A stretch of 64,000 nt of DNA from Brachionus manjavacas. Lineage: Eukaryota > Rotifera > Eurotatoria > Ploima > Brachionidae. This document shows positions 9,602 through 17,881 of the stretch, one piece after another; positions within the stretch are counted from its first letter, which is position 1, and every line of letters starts with the position of its first letter. The stretch is from the NCBI GenBank assembly GCA_019054805.1, contig JAHQIY010000021.1, forward strand, positions 1,004,501-1,068,500. Reading direction: 5' to 3'. The notes under the pieces are model-generated. The model did no database searches. It had not been told where the DNA came from and saw only the letters and a program-made list of their open reading frames with translations. The position numbers were made by a program, and so were the translations under genes.

Positions 9602-9971
9602 TTTTATAATTAACCGAACTTAACGGCTTGCGTTTAATACGTATAGCTTTAATGCAGGCTATGGGTTGTTTAAAGTTAAATTTAGCGTTATCTTTTTGTA
9701 CGTAGCCAGTAATTTCAATTTCTTCGGAAATACGATTTTTAATTATCATATTTTTGTGCCAGTCTTCTGCTTTAATATACACAACAATAGAGCCGGTGTT
9801 GTCGGTAATTACGTATTCATCTTTGCCGGTGTAGGCGGTTACTTTTGCTGTAACCACCACTACTTCGCCATGTTGGGCTTGTTGTTTTATTTGGCTTATA
9901 TTAAAATACGCCGCATAACTTATGTTTATTAAAATAGTACTTAAAAATATCCATTTAAATAGTTGTTGCAT
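9594..9971 (-). CDS. Secreted OB-fold protein, YgiW/YdeI (BOF) family
   Basis: 125 residues. A signal peptide covers about residues 1-20 (WIFLSTILINISYA). The mature part has the pattern of the bacterial OB-fold family (YgiW): VVVVTAKVTAYTGKDEYVITDN, then GSIVVYIKAEDW and an ISEEIEITGYVQKD strand pair. Members are periplasmic and linked to stress or cation tolerance in enterobacteria; the molecular role is not established. SD-like AAGGGA precedes the ATG. A long inverted repeat (10003-10032) lies 32-61 bp upstream of the start and may be an operator. Confidence 0.75.
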   Translation of the reverse strand: MQQLFKWIFLSTILINISYAAYFNISQIKQQAQHGEVVVVTAKVTAYTGKDEYVITDNTGSIVVYIKAEDWHKNMIIKNRISEEIEITGYVQKDNAKFNFKQPIACIKAIRIKRKPLSSVNYKTK

Positions 9972-10002
9972 AGCTAAATATCCCTTTATAGTTTTTATTG
10001 TT

Positions 10003-10032
10003 GTTTGTATCTACTTATAAGTGTATACAAAC
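10003..10032. promoter_or_regulatory. Imperfect 30-bp palindrome upstream of the OB-fold gene
   Basis: Two abutting 15-base arms, GTTTGTATCTACTTA and TAAGTGTATACAAAC, pair with two mismatched positions and a perfect CTTATAAG centre. The element sits upstream of the minus-strand gene 9594-9971, in the position expected for a transcription-factor operator. It has no U-tract, so a terminator is unlikely. The regulator is unknown. Confidence 0.45.
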
Positions 10033-10087
10033 TAAAAAATAAATGCAACTTAAAAGTGCATAATGTGTAAAATATTTTTATGCAATA

Positions 10088-10122
10088 AAAAAAAGACTAA
10101 GCACAAAGCCTAGTCTTTTTTT
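10088..10122 (-). terminator. Intrinsic terminator after rpmG
   Basis: A 12-bp perfect stem, AAAAAAAGACTA (10088-10099) with TAGTCTTTTTTT (10111-10122), encloses an 11-base loop. A and T tracts on both sides make it potentially bidirectional. It lies 40 bp downstream of the rpmG stop on the minus strand and separates rpmG from the OB-fold gene. Confidence 0.85.
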
Positions 10123-10161
10123 GTATTAATTTAAAACAATAATGTAAATAATATATTATAA

Positions 10162-10329
10162 TTATTTCATTTTTGCTTCTTTAAACTCTACATGTTTACG
10201 AACCTTAGGATCGTATTTTTTTAAAGAAAGTTTTTCGGTTACTCCTTTAGGATTTTTTGTGGTTACATAAAAGTAGCCAGTGTTTGCAGAGCTTACTAAT
10301 TTAATTAAATTTTTAACTTTTTTAGCCAT
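10162..10329 (-). CDS. rpmG: 50S ribosomal protein L33
   Basis: A 55-residue protein, the usual length for L33. It begins [20 protein letters not shown], followed by YVTTKNPKG, and ends with the basic tail FKEAKMK. It is the cysteine-free form without a zinc ribbon. An SD-like AGGA lies ten bases before the ATG. It follows rnr on the same strand; a promoter (10382-10410) and a terminator (10088-10122) suggest that it is also transcribed alone. Its place after plsY-dprA-topA-rnr matches alphaproteobacterial gene order. Confidence 0.97.
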   Translation of the reverse strand: MAKKVKNLIKLVSSANTGYFYVTTKNPKGVTEKLSLKKYDPKVRKHVEFKEAKMK

Positions 10330-10381
10330 TTTAAATTTTTCCTACATATAAATATTACACACAAATGTACATATAAAATAA

Positions 10382-10410
10382 ATAATACCATTAAACTTTT
10401 ATTATTGCAA
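10382..10410 (-). promoter_or_regulatory. Sigma70-type promoter for rpmG
   Basis: Read on the minus strand, TTGCAA (10405-10410) and TATTAT (10382-10387) are separated by exactly 17 bases. The predicted start of transcription leaves a leader of about 45 nt before the rpmG ATG. Confidence 0.6.
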
Positions 10411-10429
10411 GTATAAAGCAATAAAAATA

Positions 10430-13162
10430 TTATTTTCTGCGTCTGCGTTTTGTGCGTTTGCTAACTTGGGCGTTGTTATCTACTAGGCTAAAAGTTAGCA
10501 TACCTGTGTATTCGTTGGCTTCTATTAGGGTAGCTTCTACCATTTCGCCTAATTTATAGGTGTGGTTGGTATCTGGGTTAGTAATGGTATTTTTATTAAA
10601 ATTGTACTTAGCATAGCCTTTAGATATTAAACGCATAGGCACCAAGCCCGAAGCCTTAACATCGGTTAAATTAATAAACATACCAGATTTAGTAATAGAA
10701 GAAACCTGCGCACTAAAGTTAGTGTTTAATTTGCTTTGTAGCCATTTGGTTAAAATACGTTCTTTAGAAGCCATTTCGGCAAAAAATGCTGTGCGTTCGG
10801 TTTTAGAAATATGTTCGCAAATTTCTTGCACTTGGGTAGGGCTATAGTTAAAACTATTGTTATTAGCGTTTAGCACAAAGTTAATTAAACGGTGTACCAT
10901 AAGATCCGAATACCGGCGAATAGGCGAAGTAAAATGGCTGTATTCTTTTAAAGCCAAGCCGTAATGCCCAACGTTGTGGGTACTGTATACTGCTTGAGTT
11001 TGGGCACGTAATACGTTTTCGTTTAACGAGTTTATAAAGCCTTCGTTACCATATTCTTTTATAATTTCGTTAAAAAAGTCGCCACTAGGGTTTTCTGGCA
11101 CTTTGGTGTAGATATTAAAAGTTTTTAATACTTTAGCAAATTCTAGTAATTTTTCTGGCGTAGGTTTATTGTGTACTCTATAAGCCGTAAGGGTAGATAC
11201 ATTGTTTTTTGCTAAAAACTTAGCAGCGGCAACGTTAGCGGCTATCATAAATTCTTCTACAATTTTATTAGCAGTGTTTTGAGTTCTGCTTATAATATTT
11301 AAAATATTGTCTTCGTTATCTAAAATTATTTTAGTATCTTGGCTGGTTATTTCTAAGGCTTTTCTACGTTTTTTAGCATCGTTTAATAATTTATAAACTT
11401 CGTAAATTGGCTTTAGGGTGGTGTCTATAATTTCGGTAGTTAGTTGGCTAACTTTATTTATAGATATATTTTCTACACTGGGCTGTTGTATTTGGTTAAT
11501 GTTAAAATTATTATCTATGGCGTTTTGCACTAAAGTGTAGGTTAGGCGTGCTTTAGAGTTCATTATTGCACGGCTAAAATTGTAGTCTTCTATTTCGCCG
11601 TTGCGGTTAATGGTAATTTCTGCTAGCATACAACCACGGTTTACATTAGGGTTTAACGAACATAAATTATTAGATAATTGATGTGGCAACATAGGTATAA
11701 CAAAACCAGGTAGATATACCGAATTTCCTCTGGTGTAGGCTTCGGTATCTAAAGCACTATTTTGTGGCACACAAGCAGAAACATCGGCTATTGCTACGTA
11801 AATTTTATATTGCAAAGGATTATCGCTAATTTTTTTAGCAAAAATTGCATCATCAAAATCTTTGGCGTCTTCGTCGTCTATAGTAACAAGTGGTAAACTG
11901 GTTATATCGTTACGGTTTTCTGCAGTCCATTCGGGTACATTATTGGCTTCATCTAAGGCTTGTTGGCTAAAATCTGTAGGTAAATTATACTGATAAACCG
12001 ACAACATAGACAACTTAGTGCTGTCTTTTTCTTGAGCCAAGGTTTGCAAATAATTGGCCGTAGATTGATCTACCAACTCTGCTTTTACCACGTGTCCGTC
12101 TTCTAAAGTTTCTGGCGTTTGCATTAACTTAATGCTGTAGTGGCTTTTGTAATTAAGCGGAATTAACGTAAATTGAGAGTTATACATTTTAGCAATACCA
12201 ACTACTTCGTCTTTAGTTTTAGTATTGGCGGTATTTGTTGGTAATACCAAGTTTTTAGTGCTTAAATATAATAACGGATTAGCTATAATTTTTTCGTTTT
12301 CTTTAGTTAATTCTACTAAAATATTGCGGTCTAGTAGGTCTTCTTTTAATTTATTTATAACAAAATTATTTTCGCCTAAATCTTTATTGGTAATGGTTTT
12401 TACTTTAACCATATAGTTATTACCTTGTAAGTTGGTTATATTATTTATAATTACAAATTTTGGTAAATTTGGCATTACTTGGTGGGTTACAAAGTTAAAG
12501 GTATTGCCATCTTTACTGGTTAGTAGATTAAATTTATTAAGTAAATCTATTTTATTAAGCACAGCTAGGGTATCGTTGTGGCTTAAATTTAATTTGCTTA
12601 AATTAATAACACCGTTTTGCTTAAGAATCTCTATTACATATTCTACACTTATTAGGCTGTTAGTTTGCGGTTTAGAAAATTTATTTTTAGCGTTAAACTT
12701 TCCGCCAAACTTACCACTAGGCTTGCCGTTGCCATTGTCTTTTTTAAAAAAAGGTCTTTTGTTTTCACCGCTGGCGTTGTCTTTATTGTAAAAAGGTCTT
12801 TTATTTTCACTGTTGGCGTTGTCTTTGTTGTAAAAAGGTCTTTTATTTTCACCGTTGGCGTTGTCTTTGTTGTAAAAAGGTCTTTTATTTTCACCGCTGG
12901 CGTTGTCTTTATTGTAAAAAGGTCTTTTATTTTCACCGTTGGCGTTGTCTTTGTTGTAAAAAGGTCTTTTGTTTTCAACGCTGGCGTTGTCTTTATTGTA
13001 AAAAGGTCTTTTGTTTTCACCGTTGGCGTTGTCTTTATTGTAAAAAGGTCTTTTGTTTTCACCGTTGGCGTTGTCTTTTTTAAAAAAAGATTTTTTGTTA
13101 TTACCAAAAGCACTGCTTTTAGGTTTAAAATTTTTACTTTTAGGGGTAAAGGGTTTTTTCAT
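10430..13162 (-). CDS. rnr: Ribonuclease R with repeat-containing N-terminus
   Basis: A processive 3'-5' exoribonuclease of the RNB family, 910 residues, longer than the usual 740-820. Residues 24-147 are nine head-to-tail copies (seven full, two edge) of a 14-residue unit KRPFYNKDNANGEN, a basic, disordered extension. The catalytic RNB domain starts near residue 425 with TIDDEDAKDFDDAIF, which supplies the metal-binding aspartates; HFTSPIRRYSDLMVHR follows later. A C-terminal S1 domain (about 815-890) and a basic tail KRTKRRRRK complete it. The ATG immediately follows the topA stop with no gap, so the two are coupled. The repeat could bind RNA, but that is inference. Confidence 0.93.
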   Translation of the reverse strand: MKKPFTPKSKNFKPKSSAFGNNKKSFFKKDNANGENKRPFYNKDNANGENKRPFYNKDNASVENKRPFYNKDNANGENKRPFYNKDNASGENKRPFYNKDNANGENKRPFYNKDNANSENKRPFYNKDNASGENKRPFFKKDNGNGKPSGKFGGKFNAKNKFSKPQTNSLISVEYVIEILKQNGVINLSKLNLSHNDTLAVLNKIDLLNKFNLLTSKDGNTFNFVTHQVMPNLPKFVIINNITNLQGNNYMVKVKTITNKDLGENNFVINKLKEDLLDRNILVELTKENEKIIANPLLYLSTKNLVLPTNTANTKTKDEVVGIAKMYNSQFTLIPLNYKSHYSIKLMQTPETLEDGHVVKAELVDQSTANYLQTLAQEKDSTKLSMLSVYQYNLPTDFSQQALDEANNVPEWTAENRNDITSLPLVTIDDEDAKDFDDAIFAKKISDNPLQYKIYVAIADVSACVPQNSALDTEAYTRGNSVYLPGFVIPMLPHQLSNNLCSLNPNVNRGCMLAEITINRNGEIEDYNFSRAIMNSKARLTYTLVQNAIDNNFNINQIQQPSVENISINKVSQLTTEIIDTTLKPIYEVYKLLNDAKKRRKALEITSQDTKIILDNEDNILNIISRTQNTANKIVEEFMIAANVAAAKFLAKNNVSTLTAYRVHNKPTPEKLLEFAKVLKTFNIYTKVPENPSGDFFNEIIKEYGNEGFINSLNENVLRAQTQAVYSTHNVGHYGLALKEYSHFTSPIRRYSDLMVHRLINFVLNANNNSFNYSPTQVQEICEHISKTERTAFFAEMASKERILTKWLQSKLNTNFSAQVSSITKSGMFINLTDVKASGLVPMRLISKGYAKYNFNKNTITNPDTNHTYKLGEMVEATLIEANEYTGMLTFSLVDNNAQVSKRTKRRRRK
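12722..13093 (-). repeat. 42-bp coding minisatellite in rnr
   Basis: Seven full 42-bp units (12761-13054) plus degenerate copies at both edges, all in frame. Units differ by only a few bases (coding AN/AS and GEN/VEN/SEN variants), which points to recent unit duplication or gene-conversion-like homogenisation. Because the unit is a multiple of three, changes in copy number alter protein length without a frameshift. Confidence 0.95.
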
Positions 13163-15577
13163 TTATTTCGCTTTATTTGGTTTTTTAATAAGGTCTACTG
13201 CATCTTGCAAGGTAATAGTGCTAAAGGTATAAGTTTTAGGAACCTTGATATTAGAATTATTGTATACTAAATACATACCATACTTACCACTTTTTAGCAA
13301 AATAGAATTATTAGTATTAGGATAATTACCTAATAACTTACCTTCTTTTTTTTCTTTTTGCTCGGCTATAATTTCTTTTGCTCTTGCTAAAGTGGTGGTA
13401 AAAATATCTTCTTTTAAAGAATAAAAACTGCTACCTTGTTTAATATAAGGCCCAAACTTACCAATAGCTAAGCTTATATCTTCGCCCAATTGCTTAGGTA
13501 ACGTTAGTAGTTCTAGTGCTTGTGGTAAAGTTACGGTTTCTGGCTTAATGTTGCTAGGCACTGCAGAACGTTTAGGCGGGGCACTTTGTTCTTCTACATA
13601 ATAACCATAGGGGCCTTTTTTTAGCACAATGTTGTTATTATTGTTAGTGCCTAATATTTTATTGTCGCTATTTTCGGTTGATTCGGTAGCGTTATTGTTT
13701 TGCATTTGCTTAGAGTAATTGCAATCTGGATAATTAGAGCAACCAATAAAAGGCCCAAACTTAGAAGTTTTTATTTGTAGTGTACCGTTTTTACAAGTAG
13801 GGCAAGATGTATCTTCGCCCAAAAACTGCTTTATACTGCTACTATTAATTTTTTCTACTACTTCTATGTTATTAACTTTTTCTACATTTTTAATATTAGC
13901 GTTAAAATCTTGCCAAAAGCTTTGTAAAATATCTAACCAAGAAATTTCGCCCGCAGAAACTAAGTCTAGGTTTTTTTCTAGTTTAGCGGTAAAATCGTAT
14001 TCTACGTATTTAGTAAAAAAGTTTTGTAAAAATATATTTAATACCATGCCTCTATCTTCTGGATAAAAGCGTTTTTTATCTATTCTAATGTATTCTCTAT
14101 CTTGCAAAGTGCTTATAATGTTTGCATAGGTAGAAGGCCTGCCTATGCCTAGTTCTTCTAATTTTTTAACTAAAGATGCTTCAGAATATCTAGCAGGGGG
14201 TTCGGTAAAATGTTGGTTGCCTTTGGCGTTTACCACTTGTGCTGTGGTATCTTTGGCTATTTCTGGCAATAGCGTGTTGTTGTCTGCTTTATCTTCGGCT
14301 TTGTATACTTTATAAAAACCATCAAACTTTAAAATAGAACCACTGGCTTTTAGCATATCTGCATTGTTATTGCGGGTAAATTCGTAATTTACTACTTCGT
14401 ATTCGGCACTTTGCATTTGGCTTGCTAGGGTGCGTTTATAAATTAAATTATATAGTTTGTAAGCGTCTTCTTCTAGGTATTGCTTAATATTATCTGGCGT
14501 TTTTTTAATATCTGTTGGCCTAATAGCCTCGTGCGCTTCTTGTGCGTTTTTTGCTTTAGTTTTATACATACGCACACTAGAATACAAGTATTTATCGCCA
14601 AATTGGCTTTTAATGTAGTTGCGTATTACCGAAATAAAAGCGGGGTCTATTTGGGTGGCATCGGTACGCATGTAGGTTATTAAACCTACGGTTTCGTTGC
14701 CTAATTTTACGCCTTCGTACAGTTTTTGTGCTAGAGTCATAGTTTTTTTAGTGGTAAAGCCTAGCTTATTAAAGGCATCTTGCTGTAGGGTAGAAGTAGT
14801 AAAAGGTGCAAATGGGCTTTTACTAAGTTTTTTATTTTCTATGTTGCTTAAAGTTAGCTGTGAATTTTTAAGCGAATCGGTAATAGCGGTTGCTTGTTGT
14901 TGATTGGTAATATCTAATTTACCAATTGCTTTATTGTTGTATTTTACCAGTTTAGTGTTTAAAGTGTGCTGGTTGGCTTTAACTTGTGCTTCTATATCCC
15001 AGTATTCTTGTTTTTTAAATTCGGTAATTTCTTGTTCACGTTCGCAAATAATTTTTAAAGCTACCGATTGCACCCTACCGGCAGATCTACTACCTGGTAA
15101 TTTACGCCATAAAATAGGAGATATACCAAAACCAACTAAATAATCTAAAGATAATCTGGCTAAATATGCACTTACTAGGTTGTCGTCTATAGAGCGTGGA
15201 TTTTCAAAAGATTTTAAAATATTTTCTTTAGTAATAGAGTTAAACACCACACGATAAGTTGGTAATTTGCTAGCTATTTTTTTATTTTTTAAATAAGAAT
15301 GTATGTGCCAAGATATGGCTTCGCCTTCTCGGTCTGGGTCGGTTGCTAGGTATAGTTCGCTAGATTTTTTTGCTAGTTCTACAATTTCTTTTAGGCGTTT
15401 TTTACCTTGGGTGGTTTCTTCCCATGTCATACTAAATTTATTATCTGGGTCTACCGAACCTTTTTTAGATGGTAACTGCCTTATATGCCCATAACTGGCT
15501 ATTACTTTATAATCAGAACCTAAGTATTTGTTTATACTTTTTGCTTTAGAGGGTGATTCTACTATTACTAATTTCAT
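13163..15577 (-). CDS. topA: DNA topoisomerase I
   Basis: A type IA topoisomerase that relaxes negative supercoils, 804 residues. The Toprim domain opens with LVIVESPSKAKSINKYLG and includes LATDPDREGEAISWH. The active-site tyrosine is Tyr302 in GLITYMRTDAT. After the core there is one Cys4 zinc ribbon near residues 592-622 (CPTCKNG ... GCSNYPDC) and then two TopA C-terminal repeat units around KKGPYGYYVEE and IGKFGPYIKQG. It lies 46 bp downstream of dprA and abuts rnr, in a plsY-dprA-topA-rnr run on the minus strand. Confidence 0.97.
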   Translation of the reverse strand: MKLVIVESPSKAKSINKYLGSDYKVIASYGHIRQLPSKKGSVDPDNKFSMTWEETTQGKKRLKEIVELAKKSSELYLATDPDREGEAISWHIHSYLKNKKIASKLPTYRVVFNSITKENILKSFENPRSIDDNLVSAYLARLSLDYLVGFGISPILWRKLPGSRSAGRVQSVALKIICEREQEITEFKKQEYWDIEAQVKANQHTLNTKLVKYNNKAIGKLDITNQQQATAITDSLKNSQLTLSNIENKKLSKSPFAPFTTSTLQQDAFNKLGFTTKKTMTLAQKLYEGVKLGNETVGLITYMRTDATQIDPAFISVIRNYIKSQFGDKYLYSSVRMYKTKAKNAQEAHEAIRPTDIKKTPDNIKQYLEEDAYKLYNLIYKRTLASQMQSAEYEVVNYEFTRNNNADMLKASGSILKFDGFYKVYKAEDKADNNTLLPEIAKDTTAQVVNAKGNQHFTEPPARYSEASLVKKLEELGIGRPSTYANIISTLQDREYIRIDKKRFYPEDRGMVLNIFLQNFFTKYVEYDFTAKLEKNLDLVSAGEISWLDILQSFWQDFNANIKNVEKVNNIEVVEKINSSSIKQFLGEDTSCPTCKNGTLQIKTSKFGPFIGCSNYPDCNYSKQMQNNNATESTENSDNKILGTNNNNNIVLKKGPYGYYVEEQSAPPKRSAVPSNIKPETVTLPQALELLTLPKQLGEDISLAIGKFGPYIKQGSSFYSLKEDIFTTTLARAKEIIAEQKEKKEGKLLGNYPNTNNSILLKSGKYGMYLVYNNSNIKVPKTYTFSTITLQDAVDLIKKPNKAK

Positions 15578-15623
15578 TATATTTGATTTTTACGTTATTA
15601 TTTTGTTTATATTTATAAATATA

Positions 15624-16754
15624 CTACTGGTTACTTATTTTTACTATACAATTATTTCCGGTGCGTTGTATTAAACCACTAATCTCTAGTTCTAGCAAGG
15701 CAATAGTAAAAACATTATAGTTTAATTTTGTTTCTGTTAATAGGGTATCAATATTTACTTTAGAAAAAGTTAAGCTGTTTAGTATTAGCCCTCGGGCTTG
15801 GTTAATTTGTTGCGGGGTAGTAGTATGGCTGTTAAAAAAATTATTGTGTAAATTAATTTTTTTCTCTAGTAGTACTATTTTATTACTTTTTAAGTTTTGT
15901 ATTACATCATCTACACTTTGTACTAACATAGCTAGGCCTTGTTTAATAAGGTTATTACTGCCTGTGCTTCTGCCGTCGTCTATATCGCCTGGTATGGCAA
16001 AAACTTCACGGTTTTGTAGCAGGGCAATTTGTGCGGTTATTAAACTACCAGAATTTTTACCGGCTTCTATTACTAACACGCCCCTAGAAATGCCAGATAT
16101 AATGCGGTTACGCTTAGGAAAATTGCTTGCAATGGCTTGTGTGGTAAACGGAGTTTCGGTTATTAAGCAACCGTATGTGGCTATTTTGTTTTGTAGTTCT
16201 TGGTTTTCTTTAGGGTAGTATACATCTATACCTGTGCCTAATACGGCTATGGTGCCTTTTTGCAGGCTACCTTCGTGCGTGGCGGTATCTATACCTTTTG
16301 CTAAGCCAGAAACCACTACAAAGCCGTTTTCTCCAAATTTATTAGCAAAATTATAAGCTTTACTTTTACCGTTAATAGATGAATTACGTGCCCCAACAAT
16401 AGATACACAAGTTTTTTTTAATAAATTAATATTACCTTTGGCAAATAATACTGGTGGGGCGTCTTCTATTTGTTTTAATAATGGCGGATAATTAGGATGA
16501 GTGTAATCTATTATTACTGCATTGTTTTTGTGGGCGTTGTCTATTTCGGCTTGTGCGTTAGCTACGCTGTATACTTTAATATCTTTTTTAGCGTATTTAC
16601 TAATTTTAGGAATATAATTTATAGCATTAGTTGCACTACCAAATTGCTCTATTAATTTGTAAAAAGTTACAGGCCCTATGTTGGGTGTGCGTATTAACCT
16701 AATGGTGTTTATTAGTTCTTTATTTATAGGGTTGGTTTTATTGCTTGTTTCCAT
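15624..16754 (-). CDS. dprA: DNA-processing protein DprA
   Basis: 376 residues. DprA loads RecA on incoming single-stranded DNA during natural transformation, though many non-competent bacteria keep it. The Rossmann-like core shows VSIVGARNSSINGKSKAYNF, VVSGLAKGIDTATHEGSL, GTIAVLGTGIDVYYPKEN, FPKRNRIISGIS and VIEAGKNSGSLITA, all family hallmarks. An N-terminal helix-hairpin-like part (residues 1-60) and a C-terminal winged-helix part (about 310-376) are present. It is co-directional with plsY upstream (28 bp) and topA downstream. Confidence 0.95.
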   Translation of the reverse strand: METSNKTNPINKELINTIRLIRTPNIGPVTFYKLIEQFGSATNAINYIPKISKYAKKDIKVYSVANAQAEIDNAHKNNAVIIDYTHPNYPPLLKQIEDAPPVLFAKGNINLLKKTCVSIVGARNSSINGKSKAYNFANKFGENGFVVVSGLAKGIDTATHEGSLQKGTIAVLGTGIDVYYPKENQELQNKIATYGCLITETPFTTQAIASNFPKRNRIISGISRGVLVIEAGKNSGSLITAQIALLQNREVFAIPGDIDDGRSTGSNNLIKQGLAMLVQSVDDVIQNLKSNKIVLLEKKINLHNNFFNSHTTTPQQINQARGLILNSLTFSKVNIDTLLTETKLNYNVFTIALLELEISGLIQRTGNNCIVKISNQ

Positions 16755-16782
16755 TTTTATTTATTGTTTAGTTAAAGTAATT

Positions 16783-17373
16783 TTATTTTATTAGTTTAGT
16801 TTCGGTTTTATTAATTAAACGCATTATATTAGGGTAGTGCTTAAACAATATTAAAGCGGGTATACCTACCAAAGCTACAGACATATAAACGCTATTGCTG
16901 GCAATATTAATTAAGCCAAAGCCTAAAATAGTAGCACAGGCAAAAATTGCCGATAACGAAGAAAACTTACTAATAAAAAATGTTAACAACCACACACCTA
17001 AAGCCACTAAGCCAATTATTGGGTTAAGAGCCACCACCGCCCCAAAACCAGAAGCCACCCCTTTGCCCCCTTTAAATTTTAACCACACCGGAAAAATATG
17101 CCCCAATGTGGCTAAAGAGCCAGCAAGTGCAGCTATGTTGGCATTGTGGGTTAGCAATATTGCTAAAACTACAGCTAAAGCCCCTTTGGTTATATCAAAA
17201 AATAAAGTTATAAATGCAATTTTTTTATAACCAACCCTAAATACATTGGTAAAACCTATGTTGTTAGAGCCCATAGTTCTAATATCTACATTTTTAAATA
17301 TTTTTACCAAAACTAAGCCATAAGGTAAAGACCCTAATAAATAAGCTAATATTAAAGTTATAAAAATTGTCAT
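16783..17373 (-). CDS. plsY: Glycerol-3-phosphate acyltransferase PlsY
   Basis: A membrane enzyme that transfers an acyl group from acyl-phosphate to glycerol-3-phosphate, the first step of phospholipid synthesis. 196 residues with about five membrane spans. The three cytoplasmic motifs are visible: MGSNNIGFTNVFR, KFKGGKGVASGFG and the NPIIGL region after it. It heads the plsY-dprA-topA-rnr run. An in-frame start at 17373 gives the expected hydrophobic first helix ITLILAYLLGSLPYG. Confidence 0.96.
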   Translation of the reverse strand: MTIFITLILAYLLGSLPYGLVLVKIFKNVDIRTMGSNNIGFTNVFRVGYKKIAFITLFFDITKGALAVVLAILLTHNANIAALAGSLATLGHIFPVWLKFKGGKGVASGFGAVVALNPIIGLVALGVWLLTFFISKFSSLSAIFACATILGFGLINIASNSVYMSVALVGIPALILFKHYPNIMRLINKTETKLIK

Positions 17374-17416
17374 TATAAAAATTTCCTTAATGTGTATATA
17401 AAATAAATATTAATAT

Positions 17417-17881
17417 TTATATTATAGCATTTTTATTTATTTTATCTAAAAAATTTTGTAGCAACCAGCAAGCGGCTTGGTCGTCTATTAAATGGTTTTG
17501 ATTTTTATTAAATGGTTTTGTTGTTGCAGGTGTTTGTTTTACAAAAAAAGTAGAGTAGCGTTCGTCTTGCATTATAACAGGCAAAGCGGTGTGCTTGTGT
17601 AGTTGCCTAGCAAACTGGTTAATACTTTGTGTAACTATAGATTTAGAACCATTGCTATTAGTGGGTAATCCAACCACTAAGCCCCAACAATTATATTGGT
17701 TAATGTAGGTTTGTATTGCTTGTAAATCTGCAATAAGTTTAGTGCGTTGTATTACTTTTTTAGGAAAAGCAATGGTTAGCGTGGGGTTACTTACGGCTAC
17801 TCCTATACGTTTTTTGCTAACATCTAAACCTAGTATAGGAGCATTGCCGTTTTTGTAATTTAAAAAATCTGTTATTTCCAT
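17417..17881 (-). CDS. ruvX: RuvX/YqgF-family Holliday-junction resolvase homologue
   Basis: 154 residues with an RNase-H-like fold. The motifs ILGLDVSKKRIGVAVS at the N-terminus, GLVVGLPTN and MQDERYSTFF with the later DDQAACWLLQ are typical of the family (YqgF), which acts in 16S rRNA 5'-end maturation and is also annotated as a putative resolvase. Its ATG overlaps the end of the AGCS symporter gene by ten bases (17872-17881), so it is co-transcribed with that gene. Confidence 0.92.
   Translation of the reverse strand: MEITDFLNYKNGNAPILGLDVSKKRIGVAVSNPTLTIAFPKKVIQRTKLIADLQAIQTYINQYNCWGLVVGLPTNSNGSKSIVTQSINQFARQLHKHTALPVIMQDERYSTFFVKQTPATTKPFNKNQNHLIDDQAACWLLQNFLDKINKNAII

Noticed and set aside
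12722-13093. Possible CRISPR array
   Set aside because: The units are directly abutting 42-bp copies without unique spacers and are in frame in rnr.
12652-13270. Long ORFs in other frames across the rnr repeat (153 and 201 codons)
   Set aside because: They arise because a 42-bp repeat without stop codons in several frames is copied many times; the proteins are monotonous and the RNase R frame is clearly the real one.
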